A stretch of DNA of 64,000 nucleotides from Nostoc sp. CHAB 5824 (GCF_020829665.1 NZ_JAIVFT010000005.1:158807-222806); one strand, 5' to 3'. Numbered from the stretch's first letter, positions 43,466-52,900 are shown. Translations and numbers: made by a program. The notes: generated by a model not told the origin, from the letters alone.

Positions 43466-45235
43466 CTACCGAATATTCACCTCTTGCAGGTAATTTGCTC
43501 CTTGAATATATTCAATTTTAGTCACTGAGTTTTTAGGGATGAATGAATTTGTTCTTTTTGCAGAAGCTATCTTTTGATTGTCAGCTAGCAGGCGTTGTTT
43601 TTGAGTATACTCATTCAATTTGACTTGAGCTTGAGCATAAACTAGAGTATCGTTGGGAATATTTCGGAGATATTTTACAGCCTGTTCAAAATCACCAACA
43701 AATGCTTTCTTATAAGCTTTCTGTAAAAAGTAAGCTGCTCTGATCTGCCGCTTTCGATTGTACTCAGCCAACTTGTCTTGAACTAAAGCACCCGCACGAC
43801 TTTCTTTAGGAATTTGCCGTAGATATTGTAATGCAGTAGAAAAATCTTTTATCTTGGCGTTTTCGTAAGCTTTTGCTAATAAATCTTGCGTCTGTACTTC
43901 AATATTTACCGATGCTTGCTGAACTAGTTTATCTGTTTTAGATTGCCAATATAAAATATTTGGAATTTTAGCAGCAGCATCAAGAACATCTGACCATTTG
44001 CTCTCATGGAAAGCTGTTTGAGCTATTTGGTATTGCTGTGCAGCTACTTGCCACTGCTCTTGCCATTCTTCAATTGTAGCTTGCGCTTCTGGATAAATAT
44101 TACTGTGAGAGGGAATTGATTTAACAAGTGCGATCGCTTCTTGCAAATCCCCTGCCTGATACTCTTTTGTGGCTTTAGATAAAGTTTCTGTTTCTGAATA
44201 TGCAGGTGCAGCATTAATTAAAGAATATACACCAAATCCCATCAATAAAGAATTAGCTGCTAGTCCTACTTTCATTCCTGTTAATAACGGCGATGATTTT
44301 CCAGATGTAGGATTTTGAGAATTATCATCTTCAATCGCCTCTAAAGGAAATTGATCATCTGCTTTCAATATTTCTGGTGGCTGCTCCCATATTATTTGTT
44401 TAAGTACCCGCAGTACCTCACCCGCAGATTGAAAACGCTTTTGGTAATCATAGCGGATCATTTGGCTGAGAACAGCAGCGAGATAATCGTTAACTGGCGT
44501 GTTTTCAAAACGCCAAACAATTTCATTAGTATAAGGATCAGCTTTTAATTGTAGTGGTTCTAGCCCTGTTAAAGCCTGGATGGCAATCATACCCAAAGCA
44601 TAAATATCACTGTTGGGCTGTGTTTGACCAATAAATTGCTCTGGCGGTATATATCCTAATGAAGTGACGGGAATTCTATAAATGGGCAATTCCGCACCTA
44701 TGCCAAAATCAATAGACTGGATTGAGCCAAAATCAATCAGAACTAACTTGCCATCACTATTACGTCTAATCAAGTTTTCTGGTTTGATATCACAATGGAT
44801 CACGCCTTGAGAATGAACAAATTCCAGAATACCTAAGACATCTATCAGAAATTCTACAACTTCGCTTTCACTCCACACAGACCCCCACTGTTGAGCAATG
44901 GGTAATTCCGCAGCCAGCGCATGTCCTTCAATGCGCTCTTGGACTAAATAAAATCGCTCGTTTTCTTCAAAGCAGGCGATAAATTCAGGAATTTGGTCAT
45001 GGCTTCCCAGAAGCTTGAGGGTTTCAGTTTCAGTCAGAAACAGTAACCTCAGCATCTCCAAATCCAAGTAGCCGGATTCGGAACTGCTAACCTTAATCTG
45101 CTTAACAACGCATTTGGGATTTTCTGGATAATCTACATCTACAGCTATGTATGTTTGTCCAAATACCCCTGCACCCAGGCTTTGGACAATTTGGTAACGC
45201 TCTTGTAGTAATTTACCGATTATGTGGTAGCTCAT
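43466..45235 (-). CDS. Ser/Thr protein kinase with C-terminal helical repeats
   Basis: A 589-residue Hanks-type kinase. The glycine loop is LGAGVFGQTY, the beta-3 Lys is in CVVKQIKV and DFG is in LIDFGSIQS. The catalytic loop is IHCDIKPEN, with Cys in place of Arg before the catalytic Asp (a non-RD kinase). After about residue 300 come a hydrophobic segment (MKVGLAANSLLMGFGVYSLI) and a region of helical TPR-like repeats (STALQYLRQIPKES, QAVKYLRNIPNDT, each followed by Q-x-K-L-x-E-Y). Substrate and trigger are unknown. Start ATG 45235. Confidence 0.92.
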   Translation of the reverse strand: MSYHIIGKLLQERYQIVQSLGAGVFGQTYIAVDVDYPENPKCVVKQIKVSSSESGYLDLEMLRLLFLTETETLKLLGSHDQIPEFIACFEENERFYLVQERIEGHALAAELPIAQQWGSVWSESEVVEFLIDVLGILEFVHSQGVIHCDIKPENLIRRNSDGKLVLIDFGSIQSIDFGIGAELPIYRIPVTSLGYIPPEQFIGQTQPNSDIYALGMIAIQALTGLEPLQLKADPYTNEIVWRFENTPVNDYLAAVLSQMIRYDYQKRFQSAGEVLRVLKQIIWEQPPEILKADDQFPLEAIEDDNSQNPTSGKSSPLLTGMKVGLAANSLLMGFGVYSLINAAPAYSETETLSKATKEYQAGDLQEAIALVKSIPSHSNIYPEAQATIEEWQEQWQVAAQQYQIAQTAFHESKWSDVLDAAAKIPNILYWQSKTDKLVQQASVNIEVQTQDLLAKAYENAKIKDFSTALQYLRQIPKESRAGALVQDKLAEYNRKRQIRAAYFLQKAYKKAFVGDFEQAVKYLRNIPNDTLVYAQAQVKLNEYTQKQRLLADNQKIASAKRTNSFIPKNSVTKIEYIQGANYLQEVNIR

Positions 45236-45512
45236 GACCTGGTTACTCAGTAAGTCTTTTTAATTAGTTTTTCTGACGTTTCCTCCTGTTTCCGGAATGT
45301 TTTAGAAATCAATTACTAAAGTTTTGATACTGGAATACAAGTTTAATTTTTAAGTAATTTTTCGTAAATAAATATAATTTTTTATTAAATTTTGTATGCT
45401 TAATTTCATTGTCGATGAAGTTTAAGCAAAGGTGTCTGAAGCGCAACCTGAGTTAACCTTGAGTTATGAGTAAATAAGTTTAAATTTTAATTTTGGGGAT
45501 TGAGGACTGCTT

Positions 45513-46175
45513 ATGTTCAACTACAATCCGCTAGACTGCCTACCTTCATCGGTAGAATTACCAGATTCTGATGATACACCTGTGGATAACGAACTGCAAA
45601 TATTAGTTCCTAATTTATTATTAGCTACTTTAGCTTTAATCTGGCAAAACCGTGATGATTGGTTTTTTGGCATCAATATGGGAATTTATTATACACCCAG
45701 TAACCCTGCCATTGTTCCAGATGGATTTCTGAGCTTGGGTGTAGAACGTTTTGTTGGAGAAAATGGACGTTCTAGTTATGTTCTTTGGGAAGAAGATGGA
45801 ATTGTACCAATTTTAGCTTTAGAAGTTGTTTCTCAAACTTACAACGGTGAATACGAACAAAAGAAAATAGATTATGCCAAGTTAGGTATTTTATATTATG
45901 TAATTTATGCTCCAACACGTCTGCGACGAAAGCGACAACGTTTAGAAGTTTATCGTTTATTTGAGGGTAAATACATTTTACAACCAGGGGATAAACTCTG
46001 GATGCCTGAAATTGGTTTAGGTATTGGGATTGAAGGAGGAACCTATCAAGGAAAAACACGGGAATGGCTATATTGGTATGACGAAAATAGTAGTAGGTAC
46101 TTAACACCAGAAGAAGAATTGCAAAATCTTTTAGTTAAGTTACAACAGCAAAAAATTGACCCTAATGCACTTTAA
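45513..46175 (+). CDS. Uma2 family (DUF820) endonuclease-fold protein
   Basis: A 220-residue protein of the Uma2/DUF820 family, vastly expanded in cyanobacteria. The PD-(D/E)XK-like residues are in NPAIVPDGFLSLGVER, ILALEVVSQTY and EKKIDYAKLGILYYVIYAP. The function is not established; nuclease activity is inferred from the fold. Many members occur as multiple paralogues linked to mobile DNA. Confidence 0.88.
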   Translation: MFNYNPLDCLPSSVELPDSDDTPVDNELQILVPNLLLATLALIWQNRDDWFFGINMGIYYTPSNPAIVPDGFLSLGVERFVGENGRSSYVLWEEDGIVPILALEVVSQTYNGEYEQKKIDYAKLGILYYVIYAPTRLRRKRQRLEVYRLFEGKYILQPGDKLWMPEIGLGIGIEGGTYQGKTREWLYWYDENSSRYLTPEEELQNLLVKLQQQKIDPNAL

Positions 46176-46336
46176 ATATTTGACAATTAAAAGTTAAAAA
46201 CTAGTATTTGTGGTAAAAGTTAGAATTTTTATAGTGTGAGGATAGCTTCTAGACGTTAGCTAAAATCAACTGTAATTATACGTTAGTAATTTACCAAGAA
46301 TCAATATTGCCCTCCGATGCTCAGAATATCCTACGC

Positions 46337-47884
46337 CTAAGTTTCCGTATCTTCGTCAACTGCTTCAGCTTTATCTGTTAAAGGCTTTACTACTCGTGCG
46401 ATCGCTTCTTGAATAAAAGCCTTAATAAATTCATCTCTGCGATTAATTTGAAACTGTCGTTGCACAACTTCTGTCATTCCACCATCGCCCCAATCTTGGT
46501 CATGACGAAAGTATTCAATAAAACTTTTACCAGCAATTCGCGTTAAATAAGCTGCTGTCACGCCTTGAATAGCCCTACCGATAATAAAGGTGGCAACATT
46601 GAGTTGCAAAGCTGTAGATAATAATTGAATCGCTCCCTTGACAATGCCTAAACTAGCGAGCGTTTTCGCTAAAGAAAGGGCTAACTCTCGTCCCCGTTCC
46701 ATATTCAATTCACAGCCGTAGACTCTGCCAATTTCCACAACCATTTGAGCATTAACAGCAGCTGTCGCCAGCAAATCTACGACTGGTATAGGCGTAACTG
46801 ATACCACACCAGCACCAATCCACTGAAACCGTTCTACGATTTTGTCAGCTTGACGACGACGCTGGCCATCGATGAGTTTTCGCGCCTCGTCTCCCAATCG
46901 CAGAGATTGTAAAAGAATGTTATCTGCTACCAAATCTTCACCCTCAGCCCGTAAAACAGCAGCCGTGCGCCGCAGCAAAGGGATAATATCGGGTTCCGGC
47001 TGGAAGGTTTCGCCAGTTTCTAATTGTGCAGGTTGGGGATTAGCAGCGATCGCTACCACATCATTAGTTGCAATAAATCCCCGTACCCGTTGACGCAACC
47101 TTGCAAGGATGGCTTCTTTATCTTCATCTGTATATAAATCAGTTTTGTTGAGAACTAGAAGCGATCGCTTACCAATTTCTGCTAATCCCCGCAGTGGTTC
47201 ATATTCTGAGCGCCGTAAGTCATTATCTACCACAAACAAGAGTAAATCGGCTTCTGTTGCCAGTTCTCGCGCCATTTGTTCGCGTTCCGTTCCCGCCACC
47301 CCCGCTTCTAAAATTCCTGGCGTATCTGTAATTAAAATCTTGCGTTCTAATCCCTTCAACCGCAGACAATAAGTTTCTCCAACCTGGGTTGTACCCATCG
47401 GTGCATCTACCTGACCGACCATGCGTCCCATAATCGCATTAACTAGGGAAGTTTTGCCAGCACTTCCCGTACCAAATATGACTACTTGAATCTCACCTCG
47501 TGCTAGATTTGCTTCAATCTCTCGGGATTTGCTTAATAAAGCCTGACGTGCTACTTCATCTTGAATTTGCGATACCTGTTGTCGCACAGCCTGGAGAGTT
47601 GTAGAAGCAGCATCAGATTTGCCAGCAGGAATTTGCGCCGCAGTCACTCGCTTCGGGTTACGGCGCGATCGCTTTTCCCCAGATTGAATCACCAATACAT
47701 AATAGACAAAAGCGGCAACCAACGCTCCTATAAGGACAATCAGCAGCAGCAGCAGCAAATTGCCTAGCAACGGCGAATAGGACAATTGCCAATAGAGGCG
47801 CGATAGGGAATCAATTAGCCATAGGGCTAGCCCCAAAATGACGATCAGACCAACAATCAGCGTTACTATGCGTGACAGAGGCAT
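46337..47884 (-). CDS. Membrane-anchored DUF697 GTPase
   Basis: A 515-residue dynamin/Era-like GTPase. Two N-terminal transmembrane helices (about 5-27 and 40-65) precede a GTPase domain: P-loop FGTGSAGKTSLVNAI, G3 TDTPGILEAG, G4 LNKTDLY. The C-terminal DUF697 region (VSVTPIPVVDLLATAAVNAQ, LNMERGRELALSLAKTLASL) is helical and membrane-associating. All G motifs are intact, unlike those of the related gene at 17134. The cellular role of this cyanobacterial and plastid-related group is unsettled. Start ATG 47884. Confidence 0.9.
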   Translation of the reverse strand: MPLSRIVTLIVGLIVILGLALWLIDSLSRLYWQLSYSPLLGNLLLLLLIVLIGALVAAFVYYVLVIQSGEKRSRRNPKRVTAAQIPAGKSDAASTTLQAVRQQVSQIQDEVARQALLSKSREIEANLARGEIQVVIFGTGSAGKTSLVNAIMGRMVGQVDAPMGTTQVGETYCLRLKGLERKILITDTPGILEAGVAGTEREQMARELATEADLLLFVVDNDLRRSEYEPLRGLAEIGKRSLLVLNKTDLYTDEDKEAILARLRQRVRGFIATNDVVAIAANPQPAQLETGETFQPEPDIIPLLRRTAAVLRAEGEDLVADNILLQSLRLGDEARKLIDGQRRRQADKIVERFQWIGAGVVSVTPIPVVDLLATAAVNAQMVVEIGRVYGCELNMERGRELALSLAKTLASLGIVKGAIQLLSTALQLNVATFIIGRAIQGVTAAYLTRIAGKSFIEYFRHDQDWGDGGMTEVVQRQFQINRRDEFIKAFIQEAIARVVKPLTDKAEAVDEDTET

Positions 47885-47894
47885 GGTTGGGAAA

Positions 47895-48102
47895 GATTAG
47901 TGAATATTCAGTAGGCAGATGCTTCTAATCTTAATAGTTTCAGTATTTTTTACCAGAGTAGTAAGAAGCAGCTTTTGATAATCCCTACCCTCTTTGGTGA
48001 CAAAAGCTTGGCTAGTAAGGATAAGTGAGTATTCAGGCAGATACTTCTAATCTTCATAGTTTCAGTATTTTTGACCAGGGTAGAAAAAAGCCATTTTTGA
48101 TA
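47895..48102. repeat. Imperfect direct repeat upstream of the HAMP kinase
   Basis: 47895-47980 and 48020-48102 are about 80-85 bp copies, 125 bp apart (both with CTTCTAATCTT, ATAGTTTCAGTATTTTT and TTTTGATA), with scattered differences and small gaps. They lie in the divergent promoter region of the GTPase and kinase genes and may duplicate a regulatory segment. Confidence 0.7.
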
Positions 48103-48209
48103 AACTGAGAGCGCATTTTGTATCAAATGTGTTCTTCTTTACTTGCGGCTGGATTTCTTGTTTTTGATGAGAAACCGCCTACTAAAAAAATTCAATAGCG
48201 AGTTACACC

Positions 48210-49913
48210 ATGACTGCGACACCTGAATTAAGATACTTTAACTGGGTTCAACAAAGATTCCACCAGCTTAGTATTCGGCAAAAAATTTTTTGTGGATACG
48301 GTCTGGCTTTGGGTGTAGCAGTTTTAGGAATAACGACAGGGTTAGTAATAGGCGATCGCTATTTTCAACAAGCTAGACAACAAATGATCTTGGCAGATGA
48401 AGAAGGAAGCTTGTTAAGTAGTTTGCAAGGCGAACTGTTGGAAATACAGATTCGTCAGCAAGAAACAGTGCCTTTTTTACAGCAGCCGCAAGCGTTACAA
48501 AGGGGAATTTCTGGTTTTAAAAGCGATCTGGCGGATGCGGAAACGTTGCTTTTTCAGGCACAGGAATTTAGTCAAACCACTTCCCAAGGGGATTTACAAG
48601 CTCTGCTCACAAAGCATAACAGCACGATAGCCGGATATTTTGAACAACTTAAATCGCTGATTCGGCAGATTTTGCCATTAACTTCACAGCCAGAGGGAGC
48701 TATAAAAGCACAGCAATTAATCTCGAAATTTAGTCAAAGTCAGGATGCTCTCAAGTTTTATCAATTTGCCCATGAGTTAACCGATTTTGCCAAAACAGTT
48801 CAAGAACGCCAAGAGGAAGCTGATCTAGCTCAAGAAAAGGCTGCACTCATGCAAGCTCAAATCATTATTGGTAGTATGCTGCTGTCAGTAGCGATCGCTG
48901 CCATCTTGGCTTTCTACACAAGTAAAATCATCGCCCATCCCATTAACGCGGTGACGAATATTGCCCAAAGAGTTACCCAAGAAGCCAATTTTGAATTGCA
49001 AGCACCTATCACCACAGAAGATGAAGTTGGGGCGTTAACTAGCTCCCTTAACCAGCTAATCCAACAGGTGAAGCACCTTTTAGAAGAACAACAAGCCGAG
49101 GCGCAAGTCCGACTAATTCAAAGTGAGAAAATGTCTAGTTTAGGACGGATGCTGGCTGGTGTCGCTCACGAAATTAATAATCCGATAAATTTCATTTCTG
49201 GCAACCTCGTACACGCGAAAACCTATACTGACGACCTGTTATTACTACTACAAACATACAAAGCAGAAGTTCCCCATCCTTCCACTGCGCTGCAAACTTT
49301 AACAGAAGAAATTGATTTGGAGTTTCTTGAAGTAGATTTACCAAAACTCTTCAACTCTATGACAGTTGGTGCTGACCGCACGCGAGAAATTGTCCGAAGT
49401 TTGAAAGATTTCTCTCGTTTAGATGAGGGGGAAGTGCAGTTAGTAGAGCTACACGCTTGTATAGATAGTACACTGTTGATTTTGAACAATCGCCTGAAAA
49501 ATGGTATTAGCCTTGTTCGCAGCTATGGAGAAATCCCACCGATTCCAGGCTACACAGGTTTACTTTATCAGGTATTTATGAATCTTCTCAGCAATGCCAT
49601 TGATGCTTTGGAGCAAAAATCGGTTGAGAATCCGGAATTTCTCCCTGAAATCACCATTATCACAGAATGCTGGCAGAATGATTTGGTGATCGTGCGAATT
49701 GCAGACAACGGCTCTGGTATTTCACCAGAAAATCAGAAAAAGATATTTGAAACATTTTTCACAACCAAACCACGAGGCATTGGTACTGGTTTGGGGTTAG
49801 CGATCGCACATCAGATTGTGGTAGAAAAACATCAAGGTAAAATCACTTGCCAATCTGAGTTAAATCGAGGTACAGAGTTTGCGTTGGCTCTGCCCACCGC
49901 AGGTATCGCTTAA
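48210..49913 (+). CDS. HAMP-domain sensor histidine kinase
   Basis: A 567-residue membrane kinase. TM1 at about 28-48, a helical extracytoplasmic sensor (about 50-210), TM2 at about 214-235, HAMP (about 236-290, IAHPINAVTNIAQRVTQEAN), HisKA with His320 in MLAGVAHEINNPINFISGNL, HATPase with NLLSNAIDALEQ, DNGSGISPEN and GTGLGLAIAHQIV. No receiver is attached and no partner regulator is adjacent. The catalytic module is of the same subtype as in the protein encoded at 42036. Confidence 0.92.
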   Translation: MTATPELRYFNWVQQRFHQLSIRQKIFCGYGLALGVAVLGITTGLVIGDRYFQQARQQMILADEEGSLLSSLQGELLEIQIRQQETVPFLQQPQALQRGISGFKSDLADAETLLFQAQEFSQTTSQGDLQALLTKHNSTIAGYFEQLKSLIRQILPLTSQPEGAIKAQQLISKFSQSQDALKFYQFAHELTDFAKTVQERQEEADLAQEKAALMQAQIIIGSMLLSVAIAAILAFYTSKIIAHPINAVTNIAQRVTQEANFELQAPITTEDEVGALTSSLNQLIQQVKHLLEEQQAEAQVRLIQSEKMSSLGRMLAGVAHEINNPINFISGNLVHAKTYTDDLLLLLQTYKAEVPHPSTALQTLTEEIDLEFLEVDLPKLFNSMTVGADRTREIVRSLKDFSRLDEGEVQLVELHACIDSTLLILNNRLKNGISLVRSYGEIPPIPGYTGLLYQVFMNLLSNAIDALEQKSVENPEFLPEITIITECWQNDLVIVRIADNGSGISPENQKKIFETFFTTKPRGIGTGLGLAIAHQIVVEKHQGKITCQSELNRGTEFALALPTAGIA

Positions 49914-50042
49914 CCAATTTATCATCCTTAAGCTAGTAGCTTTTGAAATTTTATTCGTTCATTATGAAGCTCGCGTGTTCTAACTTTTTAGTGGACTTAC
50001 GCCAGTTTTGGCCAGCTTTTTGAGAACAAAGAGAGAAAACTT

Positions 50043-50567
50043 ATGGGACTTTTCGATCAAATTCTTGGTGCCGTTGCTAATCCCAATCAACAGGGCAGCT
50101 TAGGTCAATTGGGAGGTATTGTTAACACTGTACAGCAGTTGAGCCAAGGTACAGGCGCAGACCCGTCTACCATCCAATCAGTTTTGTCAGTTGTCGGTGG
50201 TCAAGTGCGTTCTGCTTTACAACAAAAGCAAGCCACAGATGGGAATGAAGCCGCACAAAGTCTAGTGAATCAATATGCTGGTACTTCTGCTAACCCCCAA
50301 GCCGTTAATTCACTGTTTTCTCCTCAGATACAACAACAGGTAGCTCAGGTTGCTGCCGGGCGCACTGGATTGGATGTTGGTATAGTTCAACAATTGCTGC
50401 CTTTAGCAGTACCTTTAGTACTGAATTTTTTGAAAACAGGTGCAAATGCTCAGAATCCTCAAGCTGGCGGGAATCCTGTACTGAATTCTTTCTTGGATGC
50501 TGACGGCGATGGTGATGTCGATATCGCTGATGCCATCCAAATGGCTAGTCGGCATCTAAGACGGTAA
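50043..50567 (+). CDS. DUF937 protein with C-terminal calcium-loop motif
   Basis: A 174-residue protein. The body is DUF937: Gln/Gly-rich and helical (GLFDQILGAVANPNQQGSLG, IVQQLLPLAVPLVLNFLKTG). The last 25 residues read NSFLDADGDGDVDIADAIQM. This is a calcium-binding loop of EF-hand/dockerin type (Asp at positions 1, 3, 5, 9 and 12). There is no signal peptide. The function of DUF937 is unknown. The added loop suggests calcium-dependent assembly or attachment. Start ATG 50043, with AGAGAG upstream. Confidence 0.85.
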   Translation: MGLFDQILGAVANPNQQGSLGQLGGIVNTVQQLSQGTGADPSTIQSVLSVVGGQVRSALQQKQATDGNEAAQSLVNQYAGTSANPQAVNSLFSPQIQQQVAQVAAGRTGLDVGIVQQLLPLAVPLVLNFLKTGANAQNPQAGGNPVLNSFLDADGDGDVDIADAIQMASRHLRR

Positions 50568-50701
50568 CAGTTCTTAACCCTTGACTCCCAACTCCCTTAT
50601 AGCCGCTTGTCGTCAGACATCGGCAATTAGCCCTTGCTAGATGTTTAGCTAAGGCATAGGCTGAGAAGATGGGAAATTTGCAAATAGATATCAGACAGTC
50701 T

Positions 50702-51256
50702 ATGGCTAAACTTTTTGACTGTATTACTGAGGAACTGCAAGACTTTATTGCTGCCCAACACATTTTCTTTGTTGGCTCTGCACCCTTGAGTCCTACGGGT
50801 CATGTTAACCTCTCTCCTAAAGGTTTAGGCTGCTTTCGCATCCTCTCTCCTAACCGAGTAAGTTATCTAGACCTTACAGGCAGTGGTAACGAAACATCAG
50901 CCCATTTGCAAGAAAATGGGCGGATAACCTTCATGTTTTGCGCTTTTGAGGAACCTGCGTCTATTCTCCGTCTTTACGGTCAAGGAAAGACGATTTTACC
51001 GAGTTCTCCAGATTGGAACTCTCTGTACTCTTTGTTTGTGCCGATGCCTGGAACTCGTCAAATTATCGTCGCTGACATTGAAAAAATACAGACTTCTTGT
51101 GGTTTTGGCGTACCACTTTATGAATATCAAGGTCAGCGCCAGACTTTAGTAAACTGGGCTAGTAAAAAAGGCGAAGAGGGAGTTCGAGAATATCAACAGC
51201 AAAAAAATCTTGTCAGCATTGACGGTTTAGCCACACCACTGAGTAAATTAACTTAA
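50702..51256 (+). CDS. Pyridoxamine 5'-phosphate oxidase family protein
   Basis: A 184-residue protein of the FMN-binding split-barrel group: LFDCITEELQDFIAAQHIFF, VGSAPLSPTGHVNLSPKG and the DLTGSGNETSAHLQENGRIT block are typical of the cyanobacterial branch annotated as PNPOx-like. Real vitamin B6 oxidase is longer and has other active-site residues, so a general flavin- or F420-dependent redox role is more likely. I prefer ATG 50702 (MAKLFDCI) over 50669, whose extra 11 residues are not family-like. Confidence 0.85.
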   Translation: MAKLFDCITEELQDFIAAQHIFFVGSAPLSPTGHVNLSPKGLGCFRILSPNRVSYLDLTGSGNETSAHLQENGRITFMFCAFEEPASILRLYGQGKTILPSSPDWNSLYSLFVPMPGTRQIIVADIEKIQTSCGFGVPLYEYQGQRQTLVNWASKKGEEGVREYQQQKNLVSIDGLATPLSKLT

Positions 51257-51656
51257 ATTTGACAAAAGTGGACTTTGGGACATGAGTTATAAATTATTTT
51301 ATTCGTCCACTCACAAAGAAAGATGAGCCTTTTCTTTGACAAATGCGTTACTTCGTAAAGCATTTTGATTTTTAAGCTCAAAGTTAGTCCCTTATAAGGT
51401 GCGTTACGCTATCGCGTTAACACACCCTACTGACGTGGCAAGACTAAATTGTTGCAAAAAAATTTATAGGTTAGGTTGAGGAACGTAGACCCAAAGGGGC
51501 TTAAGGCAGGGTAACCCAACACTCTGATCAATGTTGGGTTGAGCAACGCGAAACCCAACCTACATCTAATGCACTATTTTAGCCTTGACACGCCACTACA
51601 ATCTCACAATAGTTATGAAATCCCTATAGCGGTTCTCGTTTACGTGAGGTACATCC
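51257..51656. repeat. Intergenic block of dispersed repeats
   Basis: It contains GTGCGTTACGCTATCGCGTT and AACACACCCTAC, then AACCCAACA (51513-51521) with its inverse TGTTGGGTT (51532-51540), and a further AACCCAACCTACA. These AACCCAAC words are a common cyanobacterial dispersed repeat. No gene is seen. Confidence 0.6.
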
Positions 51657-51684
51657 GTAGGGGCACGGCATGCCGTGCCCCTAC
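51657..51684. repeat. Palindrome GTAGGGGCAC type, GC core
   Basis: A perfect 28-bp palindrome: the same outer arms GTAGGGGCAC/GTGCCCCTAC as at 43394, but with GGCATGCC in the centre. It lies 45 bp downstream of the small membrane protein gene (minus strand) and may end that transcript. Confidence 0.75.
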
Positions 51685-51728
51685 ACCTTGCGATATAATG
51701 TTGTACCGCATCTGAGTGGGAACCGCTT

Positions 51729-51905
51729 TTATGACTCTTTAGGCTCGGTGTCACCACTAATTATTACTTGGAACAAGTTTCCTATTAAAGAGAAAAACGC
51801 CGAAACTAACACTATCAGCATTAAACTAGCAAGGGCAGCAAAGGGAGAGATGATGAATAAGAGTAACAGCGCAAGCATCAAAATTGTTAGTAATGTCTTA
51901 TTCAT
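51729..51905 (-). CDS. Small two-helix membrane protein (58 residues)
   Basis: A short gene on the minus strand. It begins MNKTLLTILMLALLLLFIIS, goes on PFAALASLMLIVLVSAFFSL and ends LFQVIISGDTEPKES. Two hydrophobic stretches joined by a short Pro-containing turn and a charged C-terminal tail are those of a genuine small membrane protein. AAAGGT lies 8-9 bases before the ATG as a possible ribosome-binding site. I know no family for it. Two palindromic repeats flank the downstream side. Confidence 0.65.
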   Translation of the reverse strand: MNKTLLTILMLALLLLFIISPFAALASLMLIVLVSAFFSLIGNLFQVIISGDTEPKES

Positions 51906-52067
51906 CTTTTTTTACCTTTAATAGTTGCTACTCTCAAGCTAACCAACTAAGTCATGACCTTGACCACAGTCCATAGAAGGAATTAGTCTTAGCTCTCTGG
52001 TAATATTTTGCAATCAAATTGAGCGCCAAAGTTTAAAAATTTATTTTTATCCATCTGTACCAACAAT

Positions 52068-52094
52068 TACGAATTACGAATTACGAATTAGTAA
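52068..52094. repeat. AATTACG heptamer array
   Basis: Three to four AATTACG units directly behind the arfB stop codon. They are the same words as at 39372 and 58627, in the opposite orientation to the latter. Confidence 0.7.
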
Positions 52095-52508
52095 TTATTC
52101 GGTCACTTGCCCTCTGTTAGACTTAACCTGTCCGCGCTTAGTTTTGTAGTCAAGGCGCTTTCTTTGAGAACTGCGAGTTGGTTTCGTGGGTTTGCGTTTT
52201 ATCGTCACTACAACTGCGCTTTGAATGAGTTCTTGAAGTCGTTTCAAAGCTGACTCCCGATTGTTCTCTTGGCTTCGGTGTTCCTGCGCTTTGATTACAA
52301 CAACTCCGTCCTGGGTGATGCGTCGATCATTCAGCTTTAAAAGCTGTTCTTTATAATAATCCGGTAATGATGAAGCCGCAATATCGAAGCGCAAGTGAAT
52401 CGCAGTCGAAACCTTATTCACATTTTGGCCTCCTGCTCCTTGCGAACGAATTGCACTAATTTCAATCTCACTCTGTGGGATAATAACTTTGTTGGAAATT
52501 TGCAGCAT
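52095..52508 (-). CDS. arfB: ArfB peptidyl-tRNA hydrolase (ribosome rescue)
   Basis: A 137-residue codon-independent release factor. The catalytic GGQ motif is in RSQGAGGQNVNKVSTAIHLR (about 20-40), and the basic C-terminal tail (KRKPTKPTRSSQRKRLDYKT) is the part that enters the empty mRNA channel of stalled ribosomes. It hydrolyses peptidyl-tRNA on non-stop complexes. The length equals that of E. coli ArfB (140). The neighbouring S4-domain gene, 48 bp upstream and in the same direction, may form a translation-linked pair with it. Confidence 0.93.
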   Translation of the reverse strand: MLQISNKVIIPQSEIEISAIRSQGAGGQNVNKVSTAIHLRFDIAASSLPDYYKEQLLKLNDRRITQDGVVVIKAQEHRSQENNRESALKRLQELIQSAVVVTIKRKPTKPTRSSQRKRLDYKTKRGQVKSNRGQVTE

Positions 52509-52555
52509 TACTCACAAGGCAAAAGAAGAACTTTTCAATTTAGGATAAAAATCCT

Positions 52556-52810
52556 TTATTCGGTTTGTTCGGGAAAATCTATTACTACGTCTTGGTCTTC
52601 ATTGTTGTCCAAATTCACCTCTAAAGTCTTTCCTTCTATTGTCACTTTATCACCTGGTACTAGTCGCCGCCCTCGTCGGGTTTCTAACATACCGTTAACT
52701 TGGACATCGCCACCTTGAATCATCAGCTTGGCTTGCCCTCCAGTTGGCACTATACCCATCAACTTTAAATATTGATTTAACTTAATTGTGTTGTCTCTGA
52801 TTTTCTTCAT
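52556..52810 (-). CDS. S4 RNA-binding domain protein
   Basis: An 84-residue protein made of one S4 domain (IKLNQYLKLMGIVPTGGQAK, LMIQGGDVQVNGMLETRRGR, then LVPGDKVTIEGK) and an acidic tail. It is the size of E. coli YbcJ, a small RNA-binding protein linked to the ribosome. It is likely cotranscribed with arfB. The exact target RNA is unknown. Confidence 0.88.
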   Translation of the reverse strand: MKKIRDNTIKLNQYLKLMGIVPTGGQAKLMIQGGDVQVNGMLETRRGRRLVPGDKVTIEGKTLEVNLDNNEDQDVVIDFPEQTE

Positions 52811-52900
52811 AGTAAATAAAGGTACACGATCTTAATTGTATCGTGGCATTATCAAGCCAAAGCGTGAATCTGTTGCACCACATAATCAGCTAAGTACAGT

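Noticed and set aside
51670..51921. 83-codon plus-strand frame
   Set aside because: It runs through a palindrome and lies antisense to the 58-residue membrane protein, which has far better protein character.
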